Shown here: positions 1 to 6,144 of the stretch, piece by piece
Position numbering within the stretch: the stretch's first letter is position 1
Layout: every line of letters starts with the position of its first letter
Assembly: GCA_964522605.1 (NCBI GenBank)
Contig: CAZFWV010000391.1
Coordinates: 1-6,144 of the forward strand
Direction: 5' to 3'
Length of the DNA stretch: 6,144 nt
Source of the DNA: CAVZLD01 sp964522605
GTDB lineage: Bacteria > Planctomycetota > Planctomycetia > Pirellulales > Pirellulaceae
The notes under the pieces: generated by a model
Database searches by the model: none
What the model was told of the DNA's origin: nothing
What the model saw: only the letters and a program-made list of their open reading frames with translations
Translations under genes and position numbers: made by a program

Positions 1-2
1 GG

Positions 3-62
3 CTCGATGCGCGCGGCGTGAGCCTGCGGCTCAACGAACCTCGCCTGACGGCTGCAGGTTAA
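3..62 (+). CDS. Possible 3' end of an upstream gene (19 codons, partial)
   Basis: In frame 3 the window opens with 19 sense codons (LDARGVSLRLNEPRLTAAG) and stops at TAA 60-62. The residue mix (Arg, Leu, Ala, Glu) suits a soluble protein C-terminus, and a stop here would leave a normal intergenic gap of about 415 bases before the next gene. No domain can be recognised from so few residues. Frame 2 is also open from the window edge to a TAG near 176, so the choice of frame is weak. The stretch also contains a short inverted repeat (19-24 with 28-33), so it could equally be intergenic repeat DNA. Confidence 0.25.
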   Translation, partial: LDARGVSLRLNEPRLTAAG

Positions 63-287
63 ACGAATCGCCACGAATCCTGTTCGGGGACTCGAACAGC
101 TTGACATGCAACACGACTTTACGAAGATCCTGTCGGCGGGGCGGAAGTCTCGATCACCGAGGGAGCTCAGAATTGTAGGAAAACTGGTTTTCACTTTGGT
201 CAGAAAAGTTGATTCGGCCTCAAAAGCGAATATCCTGTGGGAACGGCGAGACGTTTTCTTCTCAATTGGGAATGGGACTTTCTGGAG

Positions 288-391
288 GCGGTTTCAAAAC
301 TGGGAGGGCGAGGCTCCTGCCGAGCCGGCGCTTGTCGCACCTTCGGCTCGGCACGGAGCCTCGTCCTCCCGAATCTCGGTTTTGAAGCCGC
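288..391. repeat. Large imperfect inverted repeat (REP/MITE-like), planctomycete 'GEAPAEP' type
   Basis: The left arm is 288-327 and the right arm 344-391, around a 16-base loop (328-343). Pairing inward-out: 318-327 with 344-353 (10 pairs); C354 bulged; 301-317 with 355-371 (17 pairs, two of them G-T); an unpaired 7-base insert at 372-378; then 288-300 with 379-391 (13 pairs, one G-T). That gives about 40 pairs, far longer than a usual Rho-independent terminator, and no T-tract follows. In one frame the left arm encodes GEAPAEP. I recall this string in many spurious small ORFs of planctomycete genomes, which would make it a dispersed element rather than a gene-specific regulator. As RNA it would put a very stable hairpin in any leader starting upstream. 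Confidence 0.75.
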
Positions 392-464
392 TTTTAGGCA
401 CCGCTCGGTTCACGGCAGAACCAGCGGGCGTCCGAAAGGAAAACGCCTCGCGAGCGCTCTAATC

Positions 465-470
465 AGTAGG
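465..470 (+). promoter_or_regulatory. Weak ribosome-binding site supporting the ATG at 479
   Basis: AGTAGG ends 8 bases before ATG 479, an acceptable spacing for a weak Shine-Dalgarno match. An in-frame TAG at 467-469 overlaps it, so the only possible start between that stop and ATG 479 is a TTG at 473. ATG 479 is also followed at once by the Arg-rich leader and LEPR-like motif expected of this protein class, which fixes the start. Confidence 0.4.
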
Positions 471-478
471 CTTTGACC

Positions 479-3400
479 ATGAATAGAAGAAAGCAACGTC
501 GGCGGCTGTGCCGACTCATGTCGGAACATCTTGAATCTCGACTTCCGCTGGATGCAACGGTCGTGTTCAACGAGATCATGTACCATCCCGCGGAAGGCCA
601 GGATGATCTGGAGTTCGTCGAGCTGCACAATCAGATGGCCGTCGACATGGATATTTCGGCTTGGCGATTGACGGCGGGCATTTCATATGAGTTTCCCCCG
701 GGCACGATCGTCCCCGGCGGCGGCTACCTGGTGATTGCCAAGGACCCGGCGGCCTTTCTGGCAGATACGGGCGTCGAAGCCGTCGGACCATACGTAGGCA
801 GCCTTTCCAACGGTGGCGAGGAATTGAGGCTGCGCGACCGTAACGATCGTGAAATGGACCGGATCGAATACGACGATCGAGGTGACTGGCCTGTGGGGCC
901 CGATGGTTCGGGAGTCTCCCTGGCAAAGAGAGATCAAGACACCTTCAGCGATCGTGCCGCCAATTGGGGATCGAGCGTGTTGATCGGCGGGACCCCCGGT
1001 CGACGCAACTTTGGCAGTGACGCCATGGCTTCCGATGTCACGTTGACGTTGATCGACGTTGATGCGGATTGGCGCTACGACGACTCGGGAAGCGATCTCG
1101 GCTCGCAATGGAAGGTTCCCACCTTCGACGATTCGAGCTGGTCGATCGGCACGATGCCTTTCTATGCCGGTGACGCGCGACTGGCAGGTGCGACGCCGAT
1201 CAGGATCGAGGGAATCACGGCAACCGCATCCAGTTCATTGCCCGGGCTTGAACCGGTGCACGTCGTAGATAGCTCGGGACTCTCAGGAAACACGCATGTG
1301 GCGAGTCCTCATGAAGGCATGATGTGGCTGAGCGCCGGCAACCTGCCGTTTCCAGGACTCGAGACCGACCCCGAACCCGAGATCACGTTCGATCTGGGCG
1401 CAACGATGCCGGTGGAGTCCATGCGCGTCTGGAATTTCAACTATCTGGATACTCCGTCCTGTTGTGTCAATCAAGGCATTGCACTGGCCGACATTCTGGT
1501 GGCGGGTGAGGACGGAGTGTTTCGAACGTTGATTGAAGACCAACCATTCGATCAGGCACCCGGCACTGTCACCGACTTCTCGCAATGGATTGATTTGCAG
1601 GGAGTCAAAGCGCGATATGTGCGAATCGATGTGGACACGGCCAATGGGCTCGCCAACTGGGGCGATCCGTTCGGTTTCGTGGGACTCAGTGAAGTTCAGT
1701 TCTTCACGGTTCCACCGCCGGGGATTACGGAGTTGGACACGGGACCGATGACGCACTATTTTCGGACGGAGTTCGAATTCATCGAGGATCCATCGCGAAC
1801 GGATCTGCAGTTGGATCTGACCGTGGACGATGGTGCCGTCATCTACTTGAATGGGACGGAGATCTATCGCTACAACATGCCGCCGGGCGAGATCGCCTAC
1901 GACACAACGTCGGTGTTGGAGATCGGCGATGCGGCCGCAAGCGATCCGATCCTGCTACCGGCTACCGCACTCATCCGGGGTCCGAATCTTCTGAGTGTGG
2001 AGGTTCATCAGAACCGTGTTGAAGACACCGACATGTTTCTTTCTTTGGAGCTGACGTCGATCACGGCTCCGCCCGACCCTGTTGCGCCTGATAATTCTCC
2101 CCTGGCGATCAATGAGGTTGCGGCGGCGGATAGCGCCGCTGGTTTCTTCATTGAATTCGTCAATCAAGGTGACCGACCGTTCGATACATCGGGAATTGAA
2201 ATCGTGGCGGGCCGCTTCAGCCATCGCTTTCGCGAAGGAACGAGCATCGCGCCGGGCGAGCTGGTTGTGATTCCCGTCAATGCCAACCACGCCCCGCCGG
2301 CGGGCGAGGCGGTCTTCGTCTATGATGCCGCGCGATCGCAACTGCTGGACTCCATGCGGGTCATGGAGCAGGGACGTGGACGGCAGGGGACAGCGATTCT
2401 GTTCACCGAACGGGAAACGCCAGGAGCCGTCAACCAGTTCCAACTGCAGCAGGACATCGTGATCAACGAGATCATGTATCACCATCGTGCCACCACCGCA
2501 GGCACGGGCGGCCCCGACACTCCGTATACGGAGATTGATGAAGAATGGATTGAGCTATTCAACCGCGGAGCGCGGGAAGTCGATTTGAGCGGTTGGCAAC
2601 TTCGCGATGCGGTGGACTACCGGTTCCCCGAAGGCACCCGGATCGCCGCCGGAGCCTATCTGGTGGTTGCAAATGACGCGCTGGAGTTAAGGAGCAAGTA
2701 TCCCCTGATCGCGGATCGGATTCTGGGTGACTTTTCAGGAAACTTGAGGAATCAGAACGATCGCATTGTGCTCATCGATCAGGCGGGAAACCCTGCCGAC
2801 CTCGTGGAGTATTTCGAGAGTGGTGACTGGCCCAGCGCTGCCGACGGGAATGGTTCGAGCCTGGAATTGATCAACCCGGACGCCGACAACTCTTCCGGCA
2901 CCGCATGGGCCGCCAGTGTGGAGAGCGATGACGCGCCCTGGCGGACCTACACCTATCGCGGCACCGCTGCGCCCAGCGCTGTGGGACCCGACGGGCGATG
3001 GGAAGAATTGGTGCTGGGTTTGCTATCGGATGGAGAGATCCTGCTGGATGATCTCCGCGTGACTCAAGATCCGTCGACCGCTCCGCTCCAGCTGATTCAA
3101 AACGGCACGTTCGACGAGGATACTCCGGGAGAATCTCCCGCAAAGTGGCGGATCATTGGCAGCCACCGGCACAGCGAGGTCATCGTCGATCCAGATGACC
3201 CCACGAATCAAGTGTTGCGTCTCGTCGCCACGGATGCAGCGGAACATATGCACAACCACGCCGAGACGACACTCAAAGATGGAGCGAGTTGGGTGCGGAT
3301 TCGCAACGGCAAAGAATACGAGATTTCGTTCCGAGCGAAGTGGATCACGGGATCGAATCTGCTGAACACACGGCTCTACTTCAATCGCCTGCCCCAGACG

Positions 3401-6144
3401 ACGGCGATTGAGACGCCGGTCTACTTCGGAACGCCTGGGCAGCCCAATTCGACGCGGGTCAACAACTCGGGACCGACGTACGCACAGCTTCGACATGCGC
3501 CCGTTGTCCCGGACCCGAGTGAACCGGTCACCGTCTCGATCGCGGCGACAGACGAGGATGGAGTGGCGGGGCTGACGCTCTGGTATTCGGTTGACTCGGG
3601 ACCTTGGGCACAGACGCCCATGTCGACTGATGGCGTCACCTACGAGGCACCGATTCCCCCGCAAGCATCGGGGGCGGTCGTTCAGTTCTACGTGGTTGGC
3701 ATCGATCAACAGGGGGCCACGTCCGTTTACCCGGCGGCCGGCCCCGATTCTCGTGCGCTATATCAGGTCAATGATCAGCGAGCCGCCGATACTGGCCTGC
3801 ATAACTTCCGGATCATCATGACCCCCGAGGATCGGGAGTTTCTGCACTCGACGGTTGAGTTGATGAGTAACGACCTGCTTGGCACCACGATCATTTACGA
3901 CGAGAGTGAGGTGTTCTATGACGCCGGCGTTCGGCTGAGCGGAAGTCAGCGGGCTCGCCCCTATACGCCAAGATTGAGTTTCGCCGTGCGGTTCAACGCG
4001 GATCATCTTTTCCGCGGTGTCTACCGTGGATTCACTCTGGATCGGTCTGAGAGCACCGGCTTTGGACAACGCGAGCACATTTACCATCAGGGAATGAGTC
4101 ACGTGGGCGGATTGCCCTCAGAGTACAACGACCTGTTTCATATCATCACGCCCGTCAATACCTACACGGGTGGCGCGGAAGCCCAACTGGCTCGCTATTC
4201 CGACATCTTCCTGGATGAACAATACGAAGATGGCAGCGAGGGGCAACTGTACGAGTACGAATTGATCTACTATCCCACAAGCGCAACGGGTGATCCGCGC
4301 GAAGGTCGGAAGGTTCCCCAACCCGACTCCGTTGTTGGCATGCCCATCCGCTATCGTGGAGACGACAAGGAGAGCTATCGCTGGACCTATTTGAACAAAA
4401 ACAATCTCTTGGAGGACGATTACAGCCAACTGATCGAATTCACGCGCGTGATGAGTTTGAACGGAGACAGCTTTCACGAGCAGATCGACGAAGTGATGGA
4501 TGTCGACCAGTGGCTCCGCGCGTTCGCCTTTTCCGTGATTACTGGCCACGGAGACAATTATGGATCCGATGGATCCCAGCACAACTTGCAGTTGTACGTG
4601 CGCCCCTCCGACAACCGGGTGTTGTTCTTTCCACACGACTTGGATGCTTTCTTCAGCATAACACGTCCGCTAGTCGGCAATGGCGATCTGCAGCGGCTGA
4701 TCCAGGTTCCTGACCGGGAGCATATGTATTACGGCCACGTTCACGACATGATTCAAACGACCTTCAATGAACAATACATGCAGCGATGGACGGATCACTA
4801 TCGCACGTTGTTGCCGCAGCAGCGATTTGATTCTCATCTGCGCGAACTGGTCAGACGATCAGACTATCTGTTGAGTCTGATCGATCGCGCTGCTCCGCCG
4901 ATCGACTTCTCTGTGGTCGTTGACCAACCCAACGTCGACACGAAGGTGGCCACGATTCGCGGCGACGGTTGGATCAATGTGCGAGAAATCCGCCTGCAGG
5001 GCAGCCTCGAAGGGCTGAATGTCGAGTGGACGGACGTAACCAAATGGCAGGCGGAAGTTCCCCTCGCCCAGGGCCTCAATTCGCTGGTGGCAGAGGCTTA
5101 CGATTTTCAGGGAAATCGGATCGCCTCCGTGCCATTCGAGATCCGCAGCACGGCTGCCAATCCCGTGAGTTCATCCTTGGTGATCACGGAAATGGACTAC
5201 AACCCGCGTCAGCCGACGCAAGAGGAATTGGACGTCGACGACGGTTTGGACAACGAGGATTTTGAGTTCATTGAGTTGACCAACGTCGGGGATACGTCGC
5301 TGAATCTGATGGGAGTCCATTTTTCGGCTGGGATCGATTTCACATTTCCCACGATGGTCGTTGCGCCACAGGAATCGATTGTGGTGGTGCAAGACGCGGC
5401 GGCATTTCGACTGCGATACGGCGATCAGATCGTGATCGCCGGCGAATTCGATGATGGCCGGTTGAGTAATGACGGAGAACGGCTCGCTCTAGTCGACGGC
5501 TTGGGCAACACGGTGTTTGATTTCACGTACGACGACGCGAGCCCTTGGCCATCGAGTGCCGATGGCGAAGGGAATTCGTTGACGCGAACCGACCTTTTGG
5601 CACCGGTCCAGTTGGCGTCCAGCTGGGCGGCATCCGTACCGACACCGGGCTCCTTGCAGATTCCTGGAGACTTGAATCTGGATCGAGTCGTCGACATCAA
5701 CGACGTGGACCTGCTTTGTGCGGCCCTGCGGGACGGGACTGCTTCATGGGATCTCAACGGCGATGGCGTCGATGATAAGCGGGACTTGGACTACCTGATC
5801 GGCTCCATCCTGAACACATCACCCGGCGATGCAAATCTGGACGGCATCTTCAATACGGCGGATCTGGTTCTTGTCTTACAGGCAGGTGAGTATGAGGATG
5901 GCATTGCAGGGAACTCGACCTGGTCGGAAGGGGACTGGGACTGCGATGGCGAGTTCAGCGTAAATGATCTCGTCGTTGCCCTCCAAGCGGGCAAGTACAC
6001 TTACGCGGCACAGCCTTTGGCGATTCCCTTTTGGGAAGGAGAAAGTCGCGAACCGGCTCCCGTTCGCGCGAGAGTTGAGTTTGAGCTGGACATCGAAATG
6101 CTGGAGGAACTGGCGCGGCTCCGAAGGAAAAGGGCGTCAGAACT
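479..6144 (+). CDS. CotH kinase family, lamin-tail/discoidin-like/dockerin multidomain protein (3'-truncated)
   Basis: One open frame of 1888 codons runs off the window without a stop. Seen in the translation, in order (residues): Arg-rich start and LESRLPLDA (18-26), a LEPR-XLL-like planctomycete motif; LTD1 (27-175, NEIMYHP, WP at 137, GGTPG 170-174); beta-sandwich with inserted discoidin-like domain (about 186-531); degenerate LTD2 (542-655); LTD3 (660-816, NEIMYHH); NGTF-type carbohydrate-binding-like module (818-976); Ig/FN3-like domain (1006-1085); CotH kinase-like domain (1107-1470); Ig-like spacer (1472-1562); LTD4 (1564-1725); dockerin/EF-hand repeats (1728-1841); charged tail. I count only five cysteines (11, 328, 329, 1747, 1822). 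It is Asp/Glu-rich with no transmembrane segment. From family knowledge, CotH proteins are atypical protein kinases, and LTDs often accompany them in bacterial secreted proteins. The exported or cell-surface location and scaffold role are inferred. No operon partner is visible. The tail at 1842-1888 ends in a basic helix-like stretch, so the stop is probably close. Confidence 0.93.
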   Translation, partial: MNRRKQRRRLCRLMSEHLESRLPLDATVVFNEIMYHPAEGQDDLEFVELHNQMAVDMDISAWRLTAGISYEFPPGTIVPGGGYLVIAKDPAAFLADTGVEAVGPYVGSLSNGGEELRLRDRNDREMDRIEYDDRGDWPVGPDGSGVSLAKRDQDTFSDRAANWGSSVLIGGTPGRRNFGSDAMASDVTLTLIDVDADWRYDDSGSDLGSQWKVPTFDDSSWSIGTMPFYAGDARLAGATPIRIEGITATASSSLPGLEPVHVVDSSGLSGNTHVASPHEGMMWLSAGNLPFPGLETDPEPEITFDLGATMPVESMRVWNFNYLDTPSCCVNQGIALADILVAGEDGVFRTLIEDQPFDQAPGTVTDFSQWIDLQGVKARYVRIDVDTANGLANWGDPFGFVGLSEVQFFTVPPPGITELDTGPMTHYFRTEFEFIEDPSRTDLQLDLTVDDGAVIYLNGTEIYRYNMPPGEIAYDTTSVLEIGDAAASDPILLPATALIRGPNLLSVEVHQNRVEDTDMFLSLELTSITAPPDPVAPDNSPLAINEVAAADSAAGFFIEFVNQGDRPFDTSGIEIVAGRFSHRFREGTSIAPGELVVIPVNANHAPPAGEAVFVYDAARSQLLDSMRVMEQGRGRQGTAILFTERETPGAVNQFQLQQDIVINEIMYHHRATTAGTGGPDTPYTEIDEEWIELFNRGAREVDLSGWQLRDAVDYRFPEGTRIAAGAYLVVANDALELRSKYPLIADRILGDFSGNLRNQNDRIVLIDQAGNPADLVEYFESGDWPSAADGNGSSLELINPDADNSSGTAWAASVESDDAPWRTYTYRGTAAPSAVGPDGRWEELVLGLLSDGEILLDDLRVTQDPSTAPLQLIQNGTFDEDTPGESPAKWRIIGSHRHSEVIVDPDDPTNQVLRLVATDAAEHMHNHAETTLKDGASWVRIRNGKEYEISFRAKWITGSNLLNTRLYFNRLPQTTAIETPVYFGTPGQPNSTRVNNSGPTYAQLRHAPVVPDPSEPVTVSIAATDEDGVAGLTLWYSVDSGPWAQTPMSTDGVTYEAPIPPQASGAVVQFYVVGIDQQGATSVYPAAGPDSRALYQVNDQRAADTGLHNFRIIMTPEDREFLHSTVELMSNDLLGTTIIYDESEVFYDAGVRLSGSQRARPYTPRLSFAVRFNADHLFRGVYRGFTLDRSESTGFGQREHIYHQGMSHVGGLPSEYNDLFHIITPVNTYTGGAEAQLARYSDIFLDEQYEDGSEGQLYEYELIYYPTSATGDPREGRKVPQPDSVVGMPIRYRGDDKESYRWTYLNKNNLLEDDYSQLIEFTRVMSLNGDSFHEQIDEVMDVDQWLRAFAFSVITGHGDNYGSDGSQHNLQLYVRPSDNRVLFFPHDLDAFFSITRPLVGNGDLQRLIQVPDREHMYYGHVHDMIQTTFNEQYMQRWTDHYRTLLPQQRFDSHLRELVRRSDYLLSLIDRAAPPIDFSVVVDQPNVDTKVATIRGDGWINVREIRLQGSLEGLNVEWTDVTKWQAEVPLAQGLNSLVAEAYDFQGNRIASVPFEIRSTAANPVSSSLVITEMDYNPRQPTQEELDVDDGLDNEDFEFIELTNVGDTSLNLMGVHFSAGIDFTFPTMVVAPQESIVVVQDAAAFRLRYGDQIVIAGEFDDGRLSNDGERLALVDGLGNTVFDFTYDDASPWPSSADGEGNSLTRTDLLAPVQLASSWAASVPTPGSLQIPGDLNLDRVVDINDVDLLCAALRDGTASWDLNGDGVDDKRDLDYLIGSILNTSPGDANLDGIFNTADLVLVLQAGEYEDGIAGNSTWSEGDWDCDGEFSVNDLVVALQAGKYTYAAQPLAIPFWEGESREPAPVRARVEFELDIEMLEELARLRRKRASE
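1034..2071 (+). other. Domain region: beta-sandwich module interrupted by a discoidin-like domain
   Basis: Residues 186-531 of the large protein. The first part (about 187-230) has the pattern 'W-R-Y-D-D-S-G' (W198) and 'FDDSSW', typical of the N-terminal strands of a galactose-binding-type beta-sandwich found in planctomycete secreted proteins. The second part (423-530) resumes with THYFRTEF, DDGAVIYLNGTE (450-461) and VEVHQ (507-511). Between them, at about 265-410, sits a discoidin-like (F5/8 type C) stretch: ITFDLG, MRVWNFNY, a KARYVRIDV strand and the closing GLSEVQFF. It carries an adjacent cysteine pair (328-329). A glycan- or surface-binding role is inferred from fold type; no binding residues can be assigned. 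Confidence 0.65.
2930..3406 (+). other. Domain region: 'NGTF' carbohydrate-binding-like module
   Basis: Residues 818-976 of the large protein. The segment begins with a short part ending ILLDDLRV and continues with QNGTFDEDTPG (874-884), a KWRIIG strand, a VLRLVA strand, an MHNHAETTL stretch, EISFRAKW and LNTRLYFNRL (to 971). The 'NGTFE...W' opening and the 'FRAKW' strand resemble CBM4/9-type jelly-roll modules. I recall this block, just ahead of CotH domains, as strongly conserved in planctomycete and verrucomicrobial proteins. It leads into GTPGQPNS and then the Ig/FN3-like domain at 1006-1085. Ligand unknown. Confidence 0.55.
3797..4888 (+). other. Domain region: CotH protein kinase-like domain
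   Basis: Residues 1107-1470 (about 364 residues, normal for the family). It opens with HNFRIIMTPEDREFL (1108-1122) and a GVRLSGSQRAR strand-turn, the family's Arg/Gly-rich early motif. It continues with MPIRYRGDDKESYRW and reaches the catalytic region: GHGDNYGSDGS (1356-1366, with D1359 and N1360) and then FFPHDLDAFF (1383-1392, with D1387 and D1389). By family knowledge the Asp/Asn loop and the DLD motif are the catalytic and metal-binding elements of CotH atypical kinases, so both appear intact. The usual Trp before DLD is His1386 here. Kinase activity is therefore plausible but inferred. Confidence 0.8.
5660..6001 (+). other. Domain region: dockerin type I plus a second EF-hand-like pair
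   Basis: Residues 1728-1841 of the large protein hold four calcium-loop motifs. Loop 1 (1731-1742) has D, N, D, D, D at positions 1, 3, 5, 9 and 12. Loop 2 (1758-1769) has D1758, N1760, D1762, D1766, D1769. Loops 1 and 2 form a canonical dockerin-type pair. Loop 3 (1784-1795) has D, N, D, N1792, D1795. Loop 4 (1819-1830) has D, D, D, S1827, D1830. The last two are followed by matching DLVxxLQAGxY helices (1795-1805 and 1830-1840), a tandem repeat with a 35-residue period. All ligand positions carry oxygen-bearing side chains, so calcium binding is likely. No cohesin partner is visible in the window. Confidence 0.8.

Larger units (their letters stand above)
63..478. other. Intergenic region with palindromic repeat; no convincing gene
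   Basis: No convincing gene lies in this stretch of about 415 bases. A 118-codon open frame at 106-462 exists, but it runs through the large inverted repeat and its predicted protein has low-complexity, repeat-derived residues, so I do not call it. The first half (about 63-280) is less GC-rich than the flanking coding DNA and is where a promoter would be expected. A TTGATT (209-214) and TATCCT (231-236) pair with a 16-base spacer is the best match I noticed, but it is poor. The second half carries the inverted repeat at 288-391 and two small stem-loops at 407-422 and 427-447. Confidence 0.6.

Noticed and set aside
209..236. Possible promoter (TTGATT, 16 bases, TATCCT)
   Set aside because: Both hexamers differ from consensus at two positions, planctomycete promoters are poorly defined, and this level of match is expected by chance.
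288..391. Palindrome as a Rho-independent terminator of the upstream gene
   Set aside because: The stem is much too long, no T-tract follows either arm, and it lies over 200 bases from the possible upstream stop.
106..462. A 118-codon plus-strand open frame upstream of the large gene
   Set aside because: It runs through both arms of the palindrome at 288-391, its product shows repeat-derived composition (GEAPAEP, Ser/Arg-rich), ATG 106 has no clear ribosome-binding site, and no domain is recognisable. The overlapping 237-476 frame fails for the same reasons.
1955..2485. A 176-codon minus-strand open frame
   Set aside because: It is antisense to the end of the beta-sandwich module and LTD2. 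Composition is Arg/Asp-rich without motifs, while the plus frame has clear domain content.
3023..3709. A 228-codon minus-strand open frame
   Set aside because: It is antisense to well-recognised domain sequence. Its product is Arg-rich with no motif, as expected of the complement of GC-rich codons.
4118..4636. A 172-codon minus-strand open frame with hydrophobic stretches
   Set aside because: It lies opposite the CotH catalytic region. The Val/Ile-rich look comes from complementing Asp, Asn and Tyr codons, and no start signal or neighbouring gene supports it.
479..6144. Possible frameshift or split of the large frame into several genes
   Set aside because: The frame stays open through all 1888 codons and each domain follows the last in the same frame, so it reads as one gene.

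Overview
The window looks like planctomycete DNA, probably Pirellulaceae or a close relative. This rests on the architecture of the one large gene: an N-terminal LEPR-XLL-like motif with no classical signal peptide, lamin-tail domains around a CotH-type kinase domain, and a C-terminal dockerin/EF-hand tail. A 'GEAPAEP'-encoding palindromic repeat upstream points the same way. These are remembered family patterns; no search was run.

Layout. Bases 1-62 may hold the last 19 codons of an upstream gene, weakly supported. Bases 63-478 are intergenic and carry a large imperfect inverted repeat (288-391) plus two small stem-loops. From 479 to the window edge (6144) there is one uninterrupted plus-strand reading frame of 1888 complete codons with no stop, so the gene is cut at its 3' end. 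All other open frames overlapping it, on either strand, look like shadows.

The protein is a large modular, probably surface-exposed or exported, acidic protein. Its order is: basic N-terminus and LEPR-like motif; lamin-tail domain (LTD) 1; a beta-sandwich module apparently interrupted by a discoidin-like domain; degenerate LTD2; LTD3; a carbohydrate-binding-like 'NGTF' module; an Ig/FN3-like domain; a CotH kinase-like domain; an Ig-like spacer; LTD4; two pairs of calcium-loop repeats; and a charged tail. The likely theme is a kinase-like catalytic core on a scaffold of adhesive or glycan-binding beta domains, with calcium-dependent folding or docking at the C-terminus. Its substrate cannot be read from sequence.

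I found no RNA gene, CRISPR array, transposase or defence system. The points most worth a second look are the nested discoidin domain, the kinase motif variant, the export signal and the upstream palindrome.
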